8,100 nt of DNA from an uncultured Lachnospiraceae bacterium (GTDB taxonomy: Bacteria > Bacillota > Clostridia > Lachnospirales > Lachnospiraceae), in NCBI GenBank assembly GCA_947177515.1, contig CAMWUU010000147.1, positions 1 through 8,100 of the forward strand. Reading direction: 5' to 3'. The translations under genes were made by a program, and so were the position numbers. The notes beneath the pieces were generated by a model that searched no databases, had not been told where the DNA came from, and saw only the letters and a list, made by a program, of their open reading frames with translations. Positions 6,638-8,100 of the stretch are shown one piece after another. Each line of letters starts with the position of its first letter. The first letter of the stretch is position 1.

Positions 6638-6666
6638 ATTATAGCACTATGGTGCAAAAAGGACAA
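6638..6666 (-). promoter_or_regulatory. Strong sigma70-type promoter of the PAP2 gene
   Basis: On the bottom strand TTGTCC (6666-6661), a 17-nt spacer and a perfect TATAAT (6643-6638). Expected transcription start is near 6631, giving a leader of about 70 nt. A short dyad GCAC-TATG-GTGC (6644-6655) fills most of the spacer. Confidence 0.72.
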
Positions 6667-6688
6667 TAAAAAAATCGAAAGTTTATAA

Positions 6689-6710
6689 ATTTGTAAGAGA
6701 TTTGTGAGAA
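6689..6710. repeat. 11-bp direct repeat upstream of the PAP2 promoter
   Basis: ATTTGTAAGAG (6689-6699) is followed directly by ATTTGTGAGAA (6700-6710), with nine of eleven bases shared and both differences transitions. In the PAP2 direction this reads TCACA-N6-TTACA, one helical turn apart, about 20-45 bp upstream of the -35. Such spacing is typical of OmpR/PhoB-family response regulator boxes. Function is inferred. Confidence 0.45.
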
Positions 6711-6750
6711 AGTTCGGAAGTATACATCCAAGCTCATTATGGAAACCGTG

Positions 6751-6799
6751 TTGCAGACAGGTTTGTGATGCAGTATCGCAGGCAGGTCTGTGATATGCA
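6751..6799. repeat. Imperfect 22-24-bp direct repeat in the deoB upstream region
   Basis: TTGCAGACAGGTTTGTGAT-GCA (6751-6772, 22 bp) and a second copy at 6776-6799 (24 bp) start 25 bp apart. They differ at three transition positions and by a 2-base insertion (TA) near the end of copy 2. They lie 43-91 bp before the deoB ATG, where an operator pair would be expected; no regulator is encoded in the window. Confidence 0.6.
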
Positions 6800-6812
6800 T
6801 GGGTATAAAAAT

Positions 6813-6826
6813 GGATAAGATTATCC
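6813..6826. promoter_or_regulatory. Perfect inverted repeat next to the deoB ribosome binding site
   Basis: GGATAA-GA-TTATCC has two perfect 6-bp arms and a 2-bp centre, 3 bp ahead of AGGAGG (6830-6835). It could be a repressor site or, as RNA, a small hairpin (GGATA/TATCC with an AGAT loop) that shades the ribosome binding site. Either role is inference. Confidence 0.4.
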
Positions 6827-6841
6827 AGAAGGAGGGGGACG

Positions 6842-8023
6842 ATGGAAACAAAAAAGAGAATATTCTTGATTGTGCTAGACAGCGTCGGGATCGGCGCGGC
6901 ACCGGATGCGGCGGAGTACGGTGATGAGGGCAGCAATACCGTATATGCTGCATCTAGGAGCCAGTATTTCCATACGCCAAATTTACAGAAACTGGGATTT
7001 TTTAATATTGAGGGAACCTTGGCAGAGGGGTATGCGCCGGTGGAACATCCGCTGGGGGCAGTGATGCGTTTAAAGGAGCTTTCAAAGGGAAAGGATACCA
7101 CAACGGGGCATTGGGAGCTTGCAGGAATTGTAAGCCAGGAAGCCATGCCAGTCTTTCCTAATGGTTTTCCGGAGGAATTGATTGCAAAGTTAAGGGAGGC
7201 CACCGGGAGAAAGATTCTCTGTAATCTTCCATATTCCGGGACGAAGGTGATTCAGGATTACGGTAGAAAACAGGAGGAGAGTGGGGCATTGATTGTCTAC
7301 ACTTCGGCGGACAGTGTGCTGCAGATTGCGGCGCACGAGGATGTGGTTTTGGTGGAAGAACTGTATGAAATCTGCGGGAAGGCGAGGGAAATTTGTACCG
7401 GTGAATGGGGGGTTGGACGCGTGATTGCCCGGCCGTTTATTGGAACTTACCCGGATTATGTACGCACATCGCGCCGTCATGATTTTTCGCTCAGGCCGCC
7501 GCGCCGAACCATGCTCGATATATTAAAAAATATGGGGTTAACGGTGGCAGCCATCGGCAAGATCAATGATATTTTTGCAGGGCAGGGCATTACAGAAGCA
7601 GTGCGCACAGCGGACAATGCGGAGGGAATTGCGCGGACACTCGAGTATATGCAAAAGGATTTTGCAGGGCTTTGTTTTACGAACCTGGTGGATTTTGATA
7701 TGCTTTATGGGCATCGCAATGATGTGGATGGCTATGCAAAGGCACTTACTTATTTTGACGGGGAACTTGGCAGGCTAATGGGCGCGATGCGGGAGGATGA
7801 TATCCTGATGATTACAGCGGATCACGGCTGTGACCCGTCCACCCCATCCACTGATCACAGCAGGGAATATGTTCCCCTGGTAATCTACGGCCAGAAAATC
7901 CGTGGCGGCGTTAACCTGGGTACCCGCGACGGTTTTGGAACAGTCGCGGCGAGCGTACTGGACTACTTTGGGGCGGAGCGCCTCGTGGAAGGCACCTCCA
8001 TCCTATGGATGTGCCAAAAATAA
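6842..8023 (+). CDS. deoB: Phosphopentomutase
   Basis: Interconverts (deoxy)ribose 1-phosphate and (deoxy)ribose 5-phosphate in the cytoplasm, linking nucleoside breakdown by phosphorylases to the pentose phosphate pathway. It is a 393-residue, Mn-dependent member of the alkaline phosphatase superfamily, of normal length. All metal ligands fall at the positions known for the Bacillus enzyme: D13 (LIVLDSVGIG), D286 and H291 (VDFDMLYGH), D327-H328 (ITADHG) and H339 (STDHS). The phosphorylated threonine lies in GKDTTTGHWE (83-92). The phosphopentomutase-specific cap segment is present, including CNLPYSGT (127-134). AGGAGG at 6830-6835 lies 6 nt before the ATG. It is divergent from PAP2 across a 280-bp control region. 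I find no convincing promoter within this gap; the best -10-like boxes (TATAAA 6684 and 6804, TATACA 6721) lack a good -35. No terminator follows, so it is probably co-transcribed with the next gene. Confidence 0.97.
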   Translation: METKKRIFLIVLDSVGIGAAPDAAEYGDEGSNTVYAASRSQYFHTPNLQKLGFFNIEGTLAEGYAPVEHPLGAVMRLKELSKGKDTTTGHWELAGIVSQEAMPVFPNGFPEELIAKLREATGRKILCNLPYSGTKVIQDYGRKQEESGALIVYTSADSVLQIAAHEDVVLVEELYEICGKAREICTGEWGVGRVIARPFIGTYPDYVRTSRRHDFSLRPPRRTMLDILKNMGLTVAAIGKINDIFAGQGITEAVRTADNAEGIARTLEYMQKDFAGLCFTNLVDFDMLYGHRNDVDGYAKALTYFDGELGRLMGAMREDDILMITADHGCDPSTPSTDHSREYVPLVIYGQKIRGGVNLGTRDGFGTVAASVLDYFGAERLVEGTSILWMCQK

Positions 8024-8091
8024 AATGAATTAAAAAATCATATAGCAGCATATCCCCGGACAGTACCCGGAAGGGATTTACGGAGCAGGGC

Positions 8092-8096
8092 GGAGG
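8092..8096 (+). promoter_or_regulatory. Ribosome binding site of a gene starting beyond the window
   Basis: GGAGG followed by AAAG at the window edge, about 70 bp after deoB. No start codon is left in the window. The 68 bp between deoB and this site hold no terminator or other feature I can see, which suggests a deoB operon; a nucleoside phosphorylase would be the usual partner, but that is a guess. Confidence 0.6.
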
Positions 8097-8100
8097 AAAG

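Noticed and set aside
6562..7203. 214-residue N-terminal extension of the PAP2 frame
   Set aside because: It runs antisense through the start of deoB and across the promoter region, has no domain or ribosome binding site, and the PAP2 domain is complete from 6561.

Overview
The window looks like part of a mid-GC Firmicutes chromosome, most likely a gut clostridium of the Lachnospiraceae type. The reasons are AGGAGG-type ribosome binding sites before nearly every gene, sigma70-like promoters with A/T-rich flanks, and the gene families present. This placement is an inference from style; no ribosomal or taxonomic marker is present. It is chromosomal in character: there are no insertion sequences, phage genes, tRNA/rRNA genes or CRISPR arrays.

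Layout, left to right. (1) 1-333 (+): the last 110 codons of murG, the lipid II-forming glycosyltransferase of peptidoglycan synthesis. (2) 351-425: three tandem 23-bp units, each an intrinsic terminator for murG. Only the first unit can also serve the facing gene well. (3) 437-859 (-): a 140-aa HIT/HINT nucleotide hydrolase. Its leader holds a terminator-like hairpin that resembles the end of a T-box. (4) 860-1065: divergent promoter region. (5) 1066-5889 (+): a three-gene operon with a class I SAM methyltransferase of the Methyltransf_32/GSTCD-like type, an unrecognised 851-aa membrane-anchored extracytoplasmic protein ending in what looks like an inactivated C39-like papain-fold domain, and a family 2 glycosyltransferase. 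(6) 5893-6561 (-): a PAP2-superfamily membrane phosphatase or transferase, meeting the operon tail to tail with 3 bp between stop codons. (7) 6562-6841: divergent control region with a good promoter for PAP2 and several short direct and inverted repeats. (8) 6842-8023 (+): deoB, phosphopentomutase, with all six metal-ligand residues. The window ends on a fresh ribosome binding site, so another gene almost certainly starts at or just past base 8100.

How the genes fit together. Peptidoglycan lipid-II assembly (MurG), a GT2 glycosyltransferase, a large anchored exported protein and a PAP2 lipid phosphatase all point to the cell envelope. The HIT protein and deoB are nucleotide housekeeping. The least explained part is the pair 2299-5889: an exported multi-domain protein with a pseudo-peptidase end, co-transcribed with a cytoplasmic GT2. 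It may be an uncharacterised envelope-glycan module, but that is inference from context only.
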